IMG/VR virus record: IMGVR_UViG_3300037264_001837
Coordinates: 1-53,270 of that record
DNA: 53,270 nt
Source of the DNA: a virus
Reading direction: 5' to 3' (one strand)
Part shown: positions 52,774-53,270 of the stretch, one piece after another
How the letters are laid out: each line of letters starts with the position of its first letter
Numbering within the stretch: the first letter of the stretch is position 1
The notes under the pieces: generated by a model
Told to the model about the DNA's origin: nothing
Database searches by the model: none
The model's input: the letters and a program-made list of their open reading frames with translations, nothing else
Program-made: the position numbers and the translations under genes

Positions 52774-53175
52774 ATGGCGAGTCTGAGCGTAGGATTGAAG
52801 GCCAGGGGCGCGAAGCTCTTCGCGGAGGGGCTCCGGGACATCGCAACGGGCCTCGAGAAGATCGACGCCGCAGGGGTCGAGGTCGAGGTCACGACCACGA
52901 CCGAAGGCGCGACCGCCGCCCCTGAGCAGCCCGCCCCCGCGCCCAAGGCACCGAAGGCCGCGAAGCCGCCCAAGTGCAGCGGCGACGCGCCGGCGCCCGC
53001 GCCCGCGGCCAAGACCGGCCCCACGGTCGATGATGTCCGGACCGGGGTCCAGAGCCTGATCAAGGCCCGTGGCCGCGAGGCCGCGCTCGAGCTGCTGGGC
53101 AAGTTCGGGGTCCAGAAGGTCAGCGACCTCAAGCCCGAGCACTTCCAGGCCGCCATCGACGAGTGCGGCCCTTGA
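52774..53175 (+). CDS. Hypothetical protein upstream of the nuclease
   Basis: 133-aa protein. Lead SLSVGLKARGAKLFAEGLRD, an acidic/Thr linker (VEVEVTTTTEGATAAPEQPAP) and Pro/Ala/Lys-rich hinge (PAPKAPKAAKPPK), then a C-terminal helical domain (DDVRTGVQSLIKARGREAALELLGKFGVQKVSDLKPEHFQAAI) typical of small phage proteins found before DUF2800-type nucleases. ATG 52774 follows an AAACG-like leader and the strong promoter. Possibly a replication accessory. Confidence 0.68.
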   Translation: MASLSVGLKARGAKLFAEGLRDIATGLEKIDAAGVEVEVTTTTEGATAAPEQPAPAPKAPKAAKPPKCSGDAPAPAPAAKTGPTVDDVRTGVQSLIKARGREAALELLGKFGVQKVSDLKPEHFQAAIDECGP

Positions 53176-53270
53176 GCAAGCACGCGCAACTCGGGGCCTC
53201 CAGCGCACACCGCTGGATGGCCTGCCCGGGATCGGTCAGGCTCAGCGCGGAGCTGCCACCGTCGATCCCC
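53144..53270. repeat. Terminal direct repeat, right copy (circular overlap)
   Basis: Exact copy of bases 1-127. Joining the two ends gives a continuous operon and a 53,143-bp unit. Confidence 0.95.
53172..53270 (+). CDS. 5' fragment of the DUF2800 nuclease gene (duplicate)
   Basis: First 33 codons of the nuclease fully present at 29-1549, starting at TTG 53172 in TTGA overlap with the previous stop. Cut only by the end of the window. Confidence 0.9.
   Translation, partial: MSKHAQLGASSAHRWMACPGSVRLSAELPPSIP

Noticed and set aside
1-53270. tRNA genes, CRISPR arrays, insertion sequences
   Set aside because: No convincing T-arm GGTTCGAATCC-type sequence with partner stems, no regularly spaced repeat-spacer array, and no transposase-like protein seen when reading by eye; a tRNA scan would be decisive.

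Overview
This window looks like one complete, very GC-rich genome of a tailed phage with a siphovirus-type tail. The first 127 bases (1-127) are repeated exactly as the last 127 (53144-53270). The molecule is therefore probably circular or circularly permuted with a unit of 53,143 bp, and the 127-bp repeat is most simply an assembly overlap. I see no integrase, excisionase, classical CI-type repressor, tRNA, insertion sequence or CRISPR array. The host cannot be named. E. coli-like -35/-10 boxes, Sec-type signal peptides, a heptosyltransferase-like enzyme and a Mu-like head module are compatible with a GC-rich Gram-negative host (inference).

The genome has two divergent arms. A control region at about 45,987-46,307 separates a rightward early/replication arm (46,308 through the circular join to 13,743) from a leftward late arm (45,986 down to 13,811). 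The arms converge at about 13,744-13,810 on a short hairpin. The early arm carries a primase-polymerase/helicase fusion, a DUF2800 nuclease, a DUF2815 ssDNA-binding-type protein, a family A DNA polymerase, a SNF2-like helicase, a VRR-NUC-like nuclease, two DNA methyltransferases, a DUF5664 nucleotide diphosphohydrolase and many small, often cysteine-rich proteins. Most genes overlap by ATGA/GTGA/TTGA junctions, so translation is probably coupled. Several non-overlapping junctions hold repeated structured RNA-like elements, a common AAACG-rich leader, or sigma70-like promoters.

The late arm begins with a ribbon-helix-helix regulator, a small membrane protein, an array of four 21-bp iterons and a ParB-like protein. 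A Mom-like DNA-modification protein, TerS, TerL, a Mu-type (DUF935) portal and a Mu F-like protein follow. Next come a protease fused to a domain with two HxT motifs (2H phosphoesterase-like), a scaffold-like protein, a decoration protein and the major capsid protein. A three-gene glycan-type cassette (GT9-like, DUF115-like, methyltransferase) sits between the head and neck genes. The tail module has a G/GT chaperone pair with a visible -1 slippery site, tape measure, a beta-helix protein, a hub with four cysteines, a tip protein and fibre genes, several with signal peptides. A lysis region follows, with an M15-peptidase-like endolysin and membrane proteins.

The parts most worth a second look are the iteron array with its neighbouring RHH/ParB-like genes, the structured intergenic elements with compensatory stems, the 2H-protease fusion, the Mom-plus-methyltransferase protection set, and the fibre-module proteins with Sec signal peptides.
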